Positions 1-6,304 of a stretch of DNA of 6,304 nucleotides are shown here, one piece after another. Source of the DNA: Flavobacterium sp. (GTDB lineage: Bacteria; Bacteroidota; Bacteroidia; Flavobacteriales; Flavobacteriaceae); NCBI GenBank assembly GCA_023253295.1, contig JALRGZ010000185.1, positions 1-6,304 of the forward strand, read 5' to 3'. Both the position numbers and the translations under genes were made by a program. Under the pieces are notes generated by a model that was not told the origin of the DNA, searched no databases, and worked only from the letters and a program-made list of their open reading frames with translations. Positions within the stretch are counted from its first letter, which is position 1. Each line of letters begins with the position of its first letter.

Positions 1-430
1 AGATATCTTCCAAATACAAAGTAGCCAAATGCTTTGCCTTATCCTGAGTTCCCATCGTACCAAAAGCCCAATCCAATTCTTCTAATTGCGCAAAACGAGA
101 AGCTTCAGGCAAATAACTTTCCTGGCAAATTTGGAGAGCCAATGTTGGATTTTTTCCTTGCAAAAAAGCAACAACCGAATCGATAGTTTTAATGTATTCG
201 TCTTGGAGAGCAAAGATTCTTTTACAGTTGTCGGTTGTTGGTTGACGGTTATTAGACTGAAACAAATCTATAAGTCCTTCTTTTGAAAAAATCTTCAAAA
301 TCACCTCAATTCCTAAATCCGCCTGAACCGACTCAATACTTTTAGTATTCAAAAAACCTTTGATATAAGCCGTTGCCGGATACGGAGTATTCAGTTGAGT
401 AAAAGGTGGTGTTATGAGGAATAGCTTCAT
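1..430 (-). CDS. Probable B12-binding-domain radical SAM protein, N-terminal part (cut by window edge)
   Basis: The reading frame is open from an ATG at 430-428 to the left edge, giving 143 codons without a stop; the rest of the gene lies outside. The protein begins MKLFLITPPFTQLN and continues with TPYPATAYIKGFL. A short hydrophobic strand followed by a PP motif and a PYPA-type loop is the usual opening of the cobalamin-binding (Rossmann-like) domain in B12-binding radical SAM enzymes, and I recall near-identical N-termini in Flavobacterium proteins annotated as radical SAM. The CxxxCxxC cluster motif that would prove the family is not in the window, so the call is by resemblance. Later residues (about 60-143) look helical and soluble, with no signal peptide or membrane segment. 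Substrate is unknown. The gene is transcribed away from its neighbour, with a promoter-like box just upstream. The start fits because the PP strand begins at once and no better start is seen upstream. Confidence 0.65.
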   Translation of the reverse strand, partial: MKLFLITPPFTQLNTPYPATAYIKGFLNTKSIESVQADLGIEVILKIFSKEGLIDLFQSNNRQPTTDNCKRIFALQDEYIKTIDSVVAFLQGKNPTLALQICQESYLPEASRFAQLEELDWAFGTMGTQDKAKHLATLYLEDI

Positions 431-453
431 TTTCAAACAAAAAATATTTGGTA

Positions 454-461
454 CAAAAGTA
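454..461 (-). promoter_or_regulatory. Bacteroidota -7 promoter box for the leftmost gene
   Basis: Read on the minus strand, this is TACTTTTG, a full match to the Bacteroidota -7 consensus TAnnTTTG. It ends 23 bases before the ATG at 430, which would give a short leader of roughly 15-20 nucleotides. I do not see a clear TTTG (-33) element at the usual spacing, so the promoter rests on the -7 box and its position alone. Confidence 0.5.
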
Positions 462-543
462 AAGTTTAATTTTAGTTTCTATTCTGAATGTGGATTGAAA
501 GTTTTTATACATCTAATTGACTTAAAATATGCAAGTATTTAAC

Positions 544-551
544 TACTTTTG
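544..551 (+). promoter_or_regulatory. Bacteroidota -7 promoter box for the large secreted-protein gene
   Basis: The sequence TACTTTTG matches the TAnnTTTG consensus exactly and ends 26 bases before the GTG start at 578. A weak -33 candidate, TTGA at 517-520, lies 23 bases upstream, slightly longer than the usual spacing of about 19-21. The 147-bp gap between the two divergent genes (431-577) therefore holds one box for each direction and nothing else that I can recognise. Confidence 0.5.
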
Positions 552-577
552 ACGCTGTAATTAAACAAATCATCAAA

Positions 578-3500
578 GTGAGTTACAAATCTATTATCAT
601 AACTTTATTCTTTACCCTAAACCTTTTTGCACAAAACAAGAATACGTCGTTAGGCTTTAAAGAAAACAAAGGTCAAATAATCGACCAAAATGGACATTCC
701 AACAATACAGTAAAATACCTATTGAACACTAATGGGCTGAATGTACAACTTAAAAAAAATGGTTTTTCGTATGATGTTTATGAGGTAAAAAAACATGTTT
801 TAAAAGAACGAATTGAAGATAAAAATAGTTTTATTTCAAAAAAGAGTGAGGATAAAAAAACTCCAGAATATTCTTTAGAATATATTTTTCACCGAATCGA
901 TATTGATTTTCTATATTCAAATCCGAATGTAGAATTGATTACGGATGAAAAATCTAAAGATTATGACAATTACTATAATATCCCAAATCATCCAGAAGGT
1001 ATTATCAACGTACATCAATACCAACAAATCACTTACAAGAATATTTACCCAAACATTGACATCGTATTTTCTATTCCAAAAGACAGTTTAAAAGCCGTTG
1101 AATACAATTTTGTAATACATCCAAACGGAAAAGCATCTGATATTCAATTAAAATTTAATGGTACGCAAACTGAATTAGTTAACAATAAAATCAAAATGAA
1201 GGTCTGTTTTGGTGAAATGGAAGAAATTCTGCCTGCAAGTTGGACTGAAGACGGAAAGAATAAAAAATACGTTAACACTACTTATAAAAAAATCAAAAAG
1301 AATGTTTACGGTTTTGATACATCAAATATTGAAAATGGAGAAACTTTAATCATTGATCCTGTCCCTGTGAGATTATGGGGAACTTTTTATGGTGGAACTG
1401 ATTGGACAGAATCTGCCACAATTGATAAAGACGATCTTGGAAATATATATTTTGCAGGTAAAACAGCTAGTATTACAACTATTTCGACTAGTGGTTCACA
1501 TCAATCAACCACAGGCTTTGTAAAATATCCTGGCCTAATTACTTGGGACGGATACATAGCAAAATTTGATAGCAACGGTAATAGAATTTGGGCAACATAT
1601 TATGGAGGAAATTATGATGATAACATAAAGTCAATAAAAGTATCACAAAATAAAGATTTAATATTTTGTGGAAATACTAATAGTTCGAATAATATTTCAA
1701 CCATCGGTACCTTCAAAGAAAATAAATCTGGTTCATATTCCGAAATGTTCTTGGGTAAATTGAATTCTAATGGAATTAGAAAATGGGCTACTTATTATGG
1801 AAATGACAATGGACAAACATTTGCAAATAGTGTTGCTGCTGATCAACAAAACAATATTTATCTCTCTGGCGCAACAAAAAGTGATGATTTTATTTCGACG
1901 CCAAATTCATTTAAAGAAACATTTATCGATAATAATAGATTTGATGGTTTTTTGGCAAAGTTTGACACTAACGGTAATAGAATTTGGGGAACATATTTTG
2001 GTGGAGATAAAGACGACTTTTTTGAAGATTCTGCCATTGATAAAGATGGCAATATAATTTTAGTCGGTTATACACAAAGTGACAACAATATTGCTTCAAC
2101 AAATTCTTATCAATCCAACTACAACATGGGCGATTCATCATCCAATGGAGACGGAATGATTGTAAAATTCAATACTAATGGACAACGCATTTGGAGTACT
2201 TACTTTGGAGACCAAAAAAGTGATTGGATATATAATTGTAAAATTTACGGAGATCATTTATACTTCACAGGAGAAACTGAAAACAATAATATTGCTACTC
2301 CTTATGTTTTCGAACCAACAATGAAAACAACATACAGAAGTAGTTATTTTGCTAAATTTAATTTAAACACACAAAAATTAACTTGGCTAAGTTACTGTCA
2401 AGCCAAAGTCACTTCAATTTTCCCTAAAAATGACAATGAAGTATTTATTACAGGAGAAACTACATATGGTTTTGAAATAGCATGCCCTAATGCTTACAAC
2501 CCAATAAATTCTTTGTTTTCAGGTTTTATAATTAAGTTAGATGTAGATTGCAAAAAAATATGGGGTACATATTTTGGAAGAAGCAGTATTATTCGGACTC
2601 CAATTGTAATGAGTGAAGAACCAAATGCTTTTTTTGTAACTGGAAATGATTTCAGTAATTCACCTGATAATAATATTTCAAGTTCAGGTGCCTACATAGA
2701 AATACCTAATGGTAGCCCTCAGTCTTTTTTGATGAAATTTACGGAAGATATATTATCTACACCACTTATTTCAACCAACTCACCTGTCTGCATTGGAAAC
2801 GACTTAGAACTTAAAGCTTCGGGAGGAACAAATTATTTATGGTCTGGTCCAAATGGCTTTAATTCAACAGAGCAAAACCCAACAATAATCAATACAACAG
2901 CTCTAAATAGTGGCGAATACAGTTGTTTAATAACTGGAACTGGAGGATGTGATGACACAAAAAAAACAACAGTAGCCATAATAACTCCTCAATTACCAAC
3001 AGCAGACAGTAATCAAAGTTTTTGTAGTACACAAAACGCTACTTTAGGCGATGTTTCAATTACAGGAGAAAATGTAAAATGGTACGATAATATAAATAGT
3101 GGTTCTTTATTACCAGAAAATACAATTCTTGTTGATGGCGTAATTTATTACGCATCTCAAACAGTCAACAATTGTGAAAGTGATCGACTAGCAGTTACCG
3201 TTTCAATTGTAAACACACCTTCTGCTCCAACGGCAAATTCAACAATATCATTTTGTAAAAAAGAGAATCCAACTCTAAATGATATACCAATTACAGGAGA
3301 AATTATAAAATGGTATGATACTAATTTTTCCTCGGCTAGTTTACCAAACACCACATTATTAGAGGATAACAAAACCTATTATGCCTCACAAACTATTGGT
3401 TGTGAAAGCGACAGAATTCCAGTTTTAACCAGAGTTTACAACACTCCATTACCGGTAGCCAATAAAACACAGTTATTTTGTATTGATGAAAATGCAACTA

Positions 3501-4189
3501 TCTCAACTATTTCTATCTCGGGGACAAATATAAAATGGTATGACCAGCTAACAGATGAAAATCTGCTTGAAGAAACCACAATATTAGAAGACGGAAAAAC
3601 CTATTATGCCACTCAAACACTTAACAGCTGCGAAAGTGAGAGATTAGCAATTACTGTAAATATTCAGAATACACAGACACCAATAGCCATTTCTCCTCAA
3701 ACTTTCTGCATCCAAAAAAATGCAAAAATTAGCGACATAGTAATTTCAGGGCAAAATATAAATTGGTTCAATAGCTCTTCTTCATCAACTTATTTATCCG
3801 AAAACACAATATTGGAAAATGGTACGACCTATTATGCTTCATCAAATGTAAACAATTGTGAAAGTGAACGAATTTCTGTAGCAATAACTATTTTAGAAGC
3901 TACAACCCCAGAATGTATTAATTATTTAGAGGAACTTCCTTTCCCTAAATTCTTTACCCCAAATAATGACGGATACAATGATACCTGGACAATTGATTTT
4001 GCATACTTAACACCAAAAACAGACATAAAAATATTTGATCGCTACGGCAAACTATTAAAAGTATTACTCCCAAACACTTCCTGGAATGGCCTCTTCAATA
4101 ATCAACAACTTCCCGCTGATGATTACTGGTTTATTGTTACAAGAATAGACGGAAAAGAATTCAAAGGTCATTTTAGTTTAAAAAGATAA
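578..4189 (+). CDS. T9SS type B sorting domain protein with DUF7948-like domain, SBBP propeller and Ig-like repeats
   Basis: This 1203-residue protein is predicted to be exported and handed to the type IX secretion system. Residues 1-18 form a signal peptide (SYKS, then a hydrophobic run ending LFA before QN). Residues about 25-260 begin FKENKGQI and resemble the DUF7948 domain found before SBBP repeats. Residues about 265-722 carry seven W-x-T-Y-x-G-G type motifs (Trp 267, 338, 403, 470, 539, 603, 662; the sixth is degenerate), which fits a seven-bladed propeller. Residues about 728-803 are an Ig-like domain. Residues about 804-1106 are four CHU_C-associated Ig-like repeats, each with two cysteines (816/866, 893/942, 968/1018, 1044/1094). 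Residues about 1121-1203 (FTPNNDGYND, then IFDRYGK) are a type B sorting domain. The start is GTG: no upstream ATG serves, and the next Met (residue 208) would lose the signal peptide. A role in adhesion, gliding or binding a polymer is inferred only; no catalytic domain is visible. Confidence 0.92.
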   Translation: MSYKSIIITLFFTLNLFAQNKNTSLGFKENKGQIIDQNGHSNNTVKYLLNTNGLNVQLKKNGFSYDVYEVKKHVLKERIEDKNSFISKKSEDKKTPEYSLEYIFHRIDIDFLYSNPNVELITDEKSKDYDNYYNIPNHPEGIINVHQYQQITYKNIYPNIDIVFSIPKDSLKAVEYNFVIHPNGKASDIQLKFNGTQTELVNNKIKMKVCFGEMEEILPASWTEDGKNKKYVNTTYKKIKKNVYGFDTSNIENGETLIIDPVPVRLWGTFYGGTDWTESATIDKDDLGNIYFAGKTASITTISTSGSHQSTTGFVKYPGLITWDGYIAKFDSNGNRIWATYYGGNYDDNIKSIKVSQNKDLIFCGNTNSSNNISTIGTFKENKSGSYSEMFLGKLNSNGIRKWATYYGNDNGQTFANSVAADQQNNIYLSGATKSDDFISTPNSFKETFIDNNRFDGFLAKFDTNGNRIWGTYFGGDKDDFFEDSAIDKDGNIILVGYTQSDNNIASTNSYQSNYNMGDSSSNGDGMIVKFNTNGQRIWSTYFGDQKSDWIYNCKIYGDHLYFTGETENNNIATPYVFEPTMKTTYRSSYFAKFNLNTQKLTWLSYCQAKVTSIFPKNDNEVFITGETTYGFEIACPNAYNPINSLFSGFIIKLDVDCKKIWGTYFGRSSIIRTPIVMSEEPNAFFVTGNDFSNSPDNNISSSGAYIEIPNGSPQSFLMKFTEDILSTPLISTNSPVCIGNDLELKASGGTNYLWSGPNGFNSTEQNPTIINTTALNSGEYSCLITGTGGCDDTKKTTVAIITPQLPTADSNQSFCSTQNATLGDVSITGENVKWYDNINSGSLLPENTILVDGVIYYASQTVNNCESDRLAVTVSIVNTPSAPTANSTISFCKKENPTLNDIPITGEIIKWYDTNFSSASLPNTTLLEDNKTYYASQTIGCESDRIPVLTRVYNTPLPVANKTQLFCIDENATISTISISGTNIKWYDQLTDENLLEETTILEDGKTYYATQTLNSCESERLAITVNIQNTQTPIAISPQTFCIQKNAKISDIVISGQNINWFNSSSSSTYLSENTILENGTTYYASSNVNNCESERISVAITILEATTPECINYLEELPFPKFFTPNNDGYNDTWTIDFAYLTPKTDIKIFDRYGKLLKVLLPNTSWNGLFNNQQLPADDYWFIVTRIDGKEFKGHFSLKR
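1370..2743 (+). repeat. Seven SBBP-type beta-propeller repeats (coding)
   Basis: The encoded protein repeats a unit of about 59-71 residues whose most conserved part is R-I-W-x-T-Y-(Y/F)-G-G, followed by an acidic stretch, a strand such as NIYLSG or NIILVG, and a closing F-L-A-K-F. Similarity also shows in the DNA: a 19-base stretch at 1574-1592 recurs identically at 1970-1988 (start AACGGTAATAG), pointing to origin by internal duplication. Repeats one to five are well kept; six (LTWLSYCQAK) has lost the glycine pair, and seven keeps only one of them. Confidence 0.8.
2987..3895 (+). repeat. Four tandem CHU_C-associated Ig-like repeats (coding)
   Basis: Four units of about 75-76 codons follow one another without a linker. 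Each has a first Cys in an S/L/T-F-C context, an S-I-x-G-x-x-(I/V)-K-W-Y-D strand, a T-x-L-x-(D/N)-G-x-x-Y-Y-A turn and a closing CES(D/E)R. The fourth unit has drifted (NWFN in place of KWYD). Some similarity remains in the DNA: 15 bases starting AAAACCTATT at 3371-3385 recur at 3596-3610, exactly 225 bases (75 codons) apart. The pattern fits the Ig_7 type family common in Bacteroidota secreted proteins, usually acting as stalk or spacer modules. Confidence 0.82.
3938..4186 (+). other. T9SS type B C-terminal sorting domain (coding)
   Basis: The last 83 residues match the CHU_C / gliding-motility C-terminal family (type B sorting signal): PKFFTPNNDGYND at its start, then DIKIFDRYGKLL, a W-N-G motif, LPADDYWF and a final FKGHFSLKR. 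Known type B domains guide a folded periplasmic cargo through the T9SS outer-membrane channel and, in studied cases, need particular PorP/SprF-like partners. No such partner gene is in the window. The domain is complete and reaches the stop codon, as expected. Confidence 0.88.
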
Positions 4190-4195
4190 ATCAAA

Positions 4196-4230
4196 AAAAG
4201 AGCGCAAAGTTTTAAACTATGCGCTCTTTT
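4196..4230. terminator. Bidirectional hairpin terminator between convergent genes
   Basis: Arms 4196-4206 (AAAAGAGCGCA) and 4220-4230 (TGCGCTCTTTT) pair perfectly over 11 bases. The interior can pair further (AGT at 4208-4210 with ACT at 4216-4218). The arms carry A runs on the left and T runs on the right, so an RNA from either strand would end in a GC-containing stem followed by U residues. The hairpin begins 6 bases after the stop codon of the secreted-protein gene and lies 24 bases past the end of the transporter gene, so it can serve both. Confidence 0.85.
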
Positions 4231-4254
4231 AATATTTCAAATATTCCTTTTTAT

Positions 4255-5532
4255 TTAAAACTTATGCTCTTGCTTACTGATTACCAATAAGGATATTAAA
4301 GAAATTAAAGCCGCTACTGTCAGGTACATCCCTACCGATGCAATTCCAAATTTATCCGCTAATTTGATAGCCAGCATTGGTGCAAATGCAGCTCCTAAAA
4401 TTCCGGCCATGTTAAAAGTTAATGAAGCTCCTGTATACCTGACAGTTGTTGGGAATAATTCAGACAGGAAAGTCCCTAAAGGCCCATAGATAAATCCCAT
4501 CAACGACATTCCAAGGCATACAAAAAAAGTAACTAATACAATATTCTTAGTTGTTAAAAAGAACGAAAAGAAAAATCCAAAAATGGCAATAGCAATAGTA
4601 GTGTAGATCAACATTTTTCTACGTCCAATTTTATCGGCTGCTAAGGCTGATATTGGAATAAAAACTGCAAAGAATAATACTGAGAACAACTGAATTAAAA
4701 GAGCTTCTCTGTTTGTAAAACCTAATCCTTTAGTATTCCAATTTAAAATAAATACCGTCAATAAATAAAACACTAAAAATGTTGTAATAGCAGCCAACGT
4801 TCCGAAAATCAATTGATTTTTATACTTTTTAACTACTGTTACAAAAGGTACTTTTACTTCCTTTTGTTCTTCTTTTGAATTCTCAAAAGCAGGCGTTTCA
4901 GTAATTTTTAATCGAATATAAAAACCAATTAACACTAAAAACGAACTGGCAATAAAAGGAATTCTCCATCCATAATCCATAAAAGCTTCCGGACTCATAG
5001 AATCTGTAAGTATTAAAAATGTACCTCCGGAAAGTAACAATCCTATTGGCGCACCTAATTGCGGGAACATTCCATACCAGGCACGTTTATGCGGTGGCGC
5101 ATTTTCAATAGCCAACAAAACAGCTCCTCCCCATTCACCTCCTAAACCAACACCTTGTCCAAAACGACAAAGCATTAATAAAATAGGAGCCAAAATTCCG
5201 ATACTGGCATAACTTGGTAAAAAACCAATACTTACTGTAGAAATCCCCATTGTCAATAAAGCCACAACAAGAGTCACTTTACGCCCTATTTTATCTCCAT
5301 AATGCCCAAAAACAGCCGAACCTAAAGGTCTTGCTAAAAAAGCAATAGAAAAAGTGGCTAAAGACTCTAAAGTAGAAACGGTACTATTCTCCCCTGGAAA
5401 AAAAAGTTGTGGAAAAACCAACACAGCAGCATTTGCATATATATAAAAATCAAAAAACTCTATAGTAGTCCCAATTAAACTACCAAAAAGCACGTGTTTT
5501 AAGGAATTTATTTTTGTTTTATCAGCATTCAT
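4255..5532 (-). CDS. MFS transporter, metabolite:H+ symporter (MHS) family
   Basis: A complete 425-residue inner-membrane protein with about twelve hydrophobic segments, the usual size for the family. Signature motifs appear in order: GTTIEFFDFYIY in the first membrane helix (residues 21-32), GHYGDKIGRK in the loop after helix 2 (76-85, MFS motif A), RFGQGVGLGGEWGGA (123-137, strongly typical of MHS), DYGWRIPFI (186-194), the second-half motif DKIGRRKML (300-308), and ELFPTTVRYTG (358-368). Relatives include ProP, KgtP, ShiA and citrate carriers, which move small organic acids or osmolytes with protons. Substrate cannot be told here; the long C-terminal coiled coil of ProP is missing (the protein ends soon after the last helix), which argues against an osmosensing ProP. 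A charged loop at about 214-228 separates the halves. Transcribed divergently from bshC, with no operon partner. The ATG start directly precedes a short amphipathic stretch and helix 1. Confidence 0.93.
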   Translation of the reverse strand: MNADKTKINSLKHVLFGSLIGTTIEFFDFYIYANAAVLVFPQLFFPGENSTVSTLESLATFSIAFLARPLGSAVFGHYGDKIGRKVTLVVALLTMGISTVSIGFLPSYASIGILAPILLMLCRFGQGVGLGGEWGGAVLLAIENAPPHKRAWYGMFPQLGAPIGLLLSGGTFLILTDSMSPEAFMDYGWRIPFIASSFLVLIGFYIRLKITETPAFENSKEEQKEVKVPFVTVVKKYKNQLIFGTLAAITTFLVFYLLTVFILNWNTKGLGFTNREALLIQLFSVLFFAVFIPISALAADKIGRRKMLIYTTIAIAIFGFFFSFFLTTKNIVLVTFFVCLGMSLMGFIYGPLGTFLSELFPTTVRYTGASLTFNMAGILGAAFAPMLAIKLADKFGIASVGMYLTVAALISLISLLVISKQEHKF

Positions 5533-5560
5533 ATTAAAATATTTAGATTTTAAAATCCTG

Positions 5561-5592
5561 CAAAAGTCTTCCTTATTTTCGAAAGCAACAAA
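5561..5592 (-). promoter_or_regulatory. Probable promoter of the MFS transporter gene
   Basis: On the minus strand there is TTTG at 5592-5589 (-33 type), a 20-base spacer, and GACTTTTG at 5568-5561, one mismatch from TAnnTTTG. The box ends 28 bases before the ATG at 5532, a spacing close to that of the two boxes in the left intergenic region. The -7 mismatch lowers confidence. Confidence 0.45.
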
Positions 5593-5615
5593 TATTTAGT
5601 TCCATTATTTTTTGG

Positions 5616-5623
5616 TAATTTTA
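5616..5623 (+). promoter_or_regulatory. Weak -7 box candidate for bshC
   Basis: TAATTTTA differs from TAnnTTTG at the last base and ends 18 bases before the ATG at 5642. No convincing TTTG element lies at the expected distance upstream (TTTAG near 5595 is the closest). Apart from this and the transporter promoter, the 109-bp intergenic region 5533-5641 shows nothing I can name. Confidence 0.25.
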
Positions 5624-5641
5624 CTCAAAACAATTTCAAAT

Positions 5642-6304
5642 ATGCCCAACGACTGTATCAGCTATCAAAAATCAGGATATTTCACTCCTTTGATGAATGA
5701 TTATTTAGACCAAAATCCTAAACTGCAATCCTTATATAATCGATTTCCTAAACTCGAGAATTTTGAAGCTCAAATAGCCGAAAAACAAACTACTTTTAAT
5801 CACAATCACCGAATCAGTCTTGTTTCTGTTTTACAAAAACAATATGCTGGAATTGAGGTTTCTCATTTAACCCAACAAAATGTTGAATCTTTAAAAGTTA
5901 ACAATACATTTACGGTTACCACTGGACACCAACTCAATTTATTCTCAGGCCCCCTATATTTCCTTTATAAAATTATTTCTACCATTAATTTGACCAACGA
6001 ATTAAAAGCAAAATACCCTGCTTTTAATTTCGTACCTATTTATTGGATGGCAACCGAAGATCATGATTTTGAAGAAATCAATTATTTTAATTTCAGAGGA
6101 AAAAAATTTCGTTGGAATAAAAACAGCACTGGTCCTGTTGGTCGATTATCAACTGAAAGTCTGGAAGATTTTTTTGAAATTTTCGAACAAGAATTAGGAC
6201 ACAGCACCAATGCTGAAACCTTAAAAAAACTTTTCAAGGAAGCTTATCTCAATCACAATAATCTTACTGATGCCACTCGTTATTTAGCCAACCATTTGTT
6301 TGGA
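5642..6304 (+). CDS. bshC: Bacillithiol biosynthesis cysteine-adding enzyme BshC, N-terminal part (cut by window edge)
   Basis: The frame is open from ATG 5642 to the right edge, giving 221 codons, roughly the first 40 percent of a protein usually near 530 residues. BshC carries out the last step of bacillithiol synthesis, adding cysteine to glucosaminyl-malate (GlcN-Mal) in the cytoplasm. Family marks seen are TTGHQLNLFSGP at residues 93-104 (the GHQ segment of the nucleotidyltransferase-like Rossmann core) and VPIYWMATEDHDFEEI at 131-146, with the W-M-A-T-E-D-H-D string that is nearly invariant in the family. The N-terminal SGYFTPLMNDYL is also typical of Bacteroidota members. No signal peptide is present, as expected for a cytosolic enzyme. 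The start is supported by the family N-terminus and by the divergent transporter gene lying just upstream. bshA and bshB are not in the window. Confidence 0.93.
   Translation, partial: MPNDCISYQKSGYFTPLMNDYLDQNPKLQSLYNRFPKLENFEAQIAEKQTTFNHNHRISLVSVLQKQYAGIEVSHLTQQNVESLKVNNTFTVTTGHQLNLFSGPLYFLYKIISTINLTNELKAKYPAFNFVPIYWMATEDHDFEEINYFNFRGKKFRWNKNSTGPVGRLSTESLEDFFEIFEQELGHSTNAETLKKLFKEAYLNHNNLTDATRYLANHLFG

Noticed and set aside
86..286. Plus-strand open frame of 66 codons
   Set aside because: It lies antisense within the N-terminal part of the radical SAM-like gene, whose frame is continuous and looks like a real protein. The product has no recognisable features.
578..640. Possible lipoprotein signal on the secreted protein
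   Set aside because: There is no cysteine near the end of the hydrophobic run (it reads LFAQN), so a standard signal peptidase I site is the better reading.
1858..2052. Minus-strand open frame of 64 codons
   Set aside because: Antisense shadow of the propeller region, with no promoter and no recognisable protein.
1770..2057. Plus-strand open frame of 95 codons inside the secreted-protein gene
   Set aside because: It is a shifted frame of the propeller repeats, which are clearly coding in the main frame.
3157..3372. Minus-strand open frame of 71 codons
   Set aside because: Antisense shadow of the Ig-like repeats, with no independent support.
2987..3895. Regularly spaced repeats that might suggest a CRISPR array
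   Set aside because: The period is about 225 bases, the frame stays open throughout, and conservation is at the protein level (Ig-like modules), so this is not a CRISPR array.
4231..4245. Small palindrome AATATTT-C-AAATATT next to the terminator
   Set aside because: A pure AT stem with a one-base centre in AT-rich DNA; expected by chance and too weak to call an operator or second terminator.

Overview
The window looks like a chromosomal segment of a Flavobacterium-type member of the Bacteroidota. The evidence is strongly AT-rich DNA, an almost complete lack of Shine-Dalgarno sites, promoter boxes of the Bacteroidota TAnnTTTG type, a protein with a type B C-terminal sorting domain of the type IX secretion system (T9SS), and a bacillithiol-synthesis gene of the Bacteroidota form. 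Genus is an inference from the overall look of the proteins; no marker gene is present to settle it.

Layout from left to right: (1) the N-terminal 143 codons of a minus-strand gene, probably a B12-binding-domain radical SAM enzyme, cut by the left edge; (2) a 147-bp divergent intergenic region with one promoter-like box for each direction; (3) a large plus-strand gene for a 1203-residue secreted modular protein, made of a signal peptide, an N-terminal DUF7948-like domain, seven SBBP-type propeller repeats, one Ig-like domain, four tandem CHU_C-associated Ig-like repeats and a T9SS type B sorting domain; (4) a strong hairpin between two convergent genes, able to act as terminator for both; (5) a minus-strand major facilitator transporter of the metabolite:H+ symporter (MHS) family; (6) a 109-bp divergent intergenic region; (7) the first 221 codons of bshC, the cysteine-adding enzyme of bacillithiol synthesis, cut by the right edge.

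The genes do not form one operon: strands alternate (-, +, -, +), and each gene appears to have its own promoter. I see no functional pathway joining them. The protein most worth a closer look is the modular surface/secreted protein. I found no RNA gene, CRISPR array, insertion sequence, phage gene or attachment site. No stretch longer than 300 bases lacks a gene. I see ordinary chromosome with one interesting exported protein, not a clearly new system.
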